Source: Armadillidium nasatum
Lineage: Eukaryota > Arthropoda > Malacostraca > Isopoda > Armadillidiidae
Assembly (NCBI GenBank): GCA_009176605.1
Contig: SEYY01001259.1
Span: 1 to 37,500, forward strand
DNA length: 37,500 nt
Direction: 5' to 3'
This document shows, piece after piece, positions 24,063-37,500 of the stretch. The position numbers were made by a program, and so were the translations under genes. Below the pieces are notes generated by a model. The model saw only the letters and a program-made list of their open reading frames with translations, was not told where the DNA came from and searched no databases. Position 1 is the stretch's first letter; every line of letters begins with the position of its first letter.

Positions 24063-24957
24063 CTCCTAAAAAAGGAAAATTTTTTTTGCTTCAGTATCAT
24101 AATTTTGATCTTATTATGATCCTCATTTTGTCTCATTTTTCATTTAGGACCTTTGACCCCCAACTCTAGCTAGTATTATTTAGTTCCATAATCTGACTTA
24201 TATTTGTTTCTTTTTGAATGTAATTTGTGAGCGATGTTATCATTACTATCAGACTCCTGAACAAGGTCCCAATAAGCAAATATTTATTGATTAAATACTT
24301 TATTGAATTTGATTTGAGGTATGACTGATAAAACTGAAATAAGAGCAAGAGCAGTATAACAATCTAAATATGTAGTTGTATCTTAATTAGTTATTTATAA
24401 TAAGAAATATGTACAGATTCAATATAAGTAATGTATTACATGTTAAAGAAGACTTAGGTCTATATTAAATAAAATTACAAGTTAAAAAAGTAATCATATG
24501 TTTCCAGTTTGAAGATAATGTACAGCAAATATACTGGTTTTGGAGGTTTAAATGACATTTATTAGAGTATTCAATTTGACACTTAGCAGCACTTATTTCC
24601 TTACCTATAATAATTCTAGATATCATAATTGAATTTATGTAAAAAAAATAGATATTCACATTTTAGGACCTTATGCACAGTATTTCATAACTTCTTTAGC
24701 TTGTTCCATTATTTTAAAGATAAAGCATTTTTCATACAATATATTATGGTATGATAAATTAGTATGTCCCAGAGTTATAAGAAAACGTTTATATATACAG
24801 TATTGAATTCATAATTCCAAATTCTGTACCTATCATTGCAACAATTTACAAAGGATTTTAAAAACTTCAAATTCATATTTTAAAAAAAAAATTAAAAAAT
24901 TAATGGCATTTTCCACTTTGTTTCTAATTTATGGTATTTGAAATTTCTTATTTTCAG
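24063..24957. other. Upstream flank of SLC35B3, no gene recognised
   Basis: AT-rich and without a convincing promoter motif. It ends in TTTCTTATTTTCAG, a splice acceptor, so it should be intron (or upstream DNA) preceding the first visible coding exon. The true first, probably non-coding, exon was not found. Confidence 0.5.
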
Positions 24958-24960
24958 AAA

Positions 24961-37500
<12,540 letters not shown>

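Overview
The window is animal nuclear DNA, most likely from an arthropod and plausibly a decapod crustacean. It is AT-rich and has one spliced host gene with canonical GT-AG introns. It carries 21 long, nearly pure (AT)n arrays of about 100-190 bp each, and the rest is dense with retrotransposons and DNA-transposon debris. The crustacean assignment is inference from the extreme (AT)n load, which is known from penaeid shrimp genomes, and from the mix of LINE families. Layout, left to right. 1-912: a nested inverted and direct repeat. 1038-1676: a hAT-like fragment with a BED zinc-finger relic. 2797-5180: a broken RTE-like LINE on the minus strand. 5494-5717: a tRNA-derived SINE. 6766-8740: a decayed Jockey-like LINE on the minus strand with a triplicated tail. 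8851-20406: an 11.56 kb Ty3/gypsy-type LTR retrotransposon on the minus strand, inserted inside an (AT)n array. 20534-21690: a CR1-like LINE whose 5' part is inverted. 23546-24062: an old solo LTR related to the big element. 24958-34791: the host gene SLC35B3 (PAPST2) on the plus strand. Its seven visible coding exons give 354 residues and encode a Golgi transporter of the sulfate donor PAPS. Its introns hold further (AT)n arrays, a hAT MITE, a second hAT fragment, LINE debris, a pogo-like element keeping a PCNA-binding motif, and inverted SINE copies. 34792-37500: 3' flank without another gene.

The LTR element is the most unusual object here. On the minus strand it runs 5' LTR (19176-20406), a tRNA-Arg-like primer binding site, gag with four zinc knuckles, and a textbook -1 frameshift site at the gag stop codon (UUUAAAC, a 7-nt spacer, a 10-bp stem and a possible pseudoknot). 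Then come protease, reverse transcriptase, RNase H, an inserted OTU-like peptidase domain with serine at the position of the catalytic cysteine, and integrase. A third ORF follows in the env position, but it encodes an SGNH/GDSL-type hydrolase domain rather than an envelope. After it lies a 3' untranslated region with four hairpins that share a 10-nt loop while their stems differ, then a polypurine tract and the 3' LTR (8851-10080). The LTRs are nearly identical, so the insertion is young. Five single-base frame breaks all have the same sign, and several lie in 4-base homopolymers, so they may be sequencing insertions rather than decay.

How the parts relate: the host gene and the mobile elements share no pathway. 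The element supplies its own replication machinery plus two captured enzyme-like domains of unknown role. The (AT)n arrays abut many transposon ends and several SLC35B3 splice sites, so microsatellite growth, transposon tails and host splicing are physically entangled in this locus.
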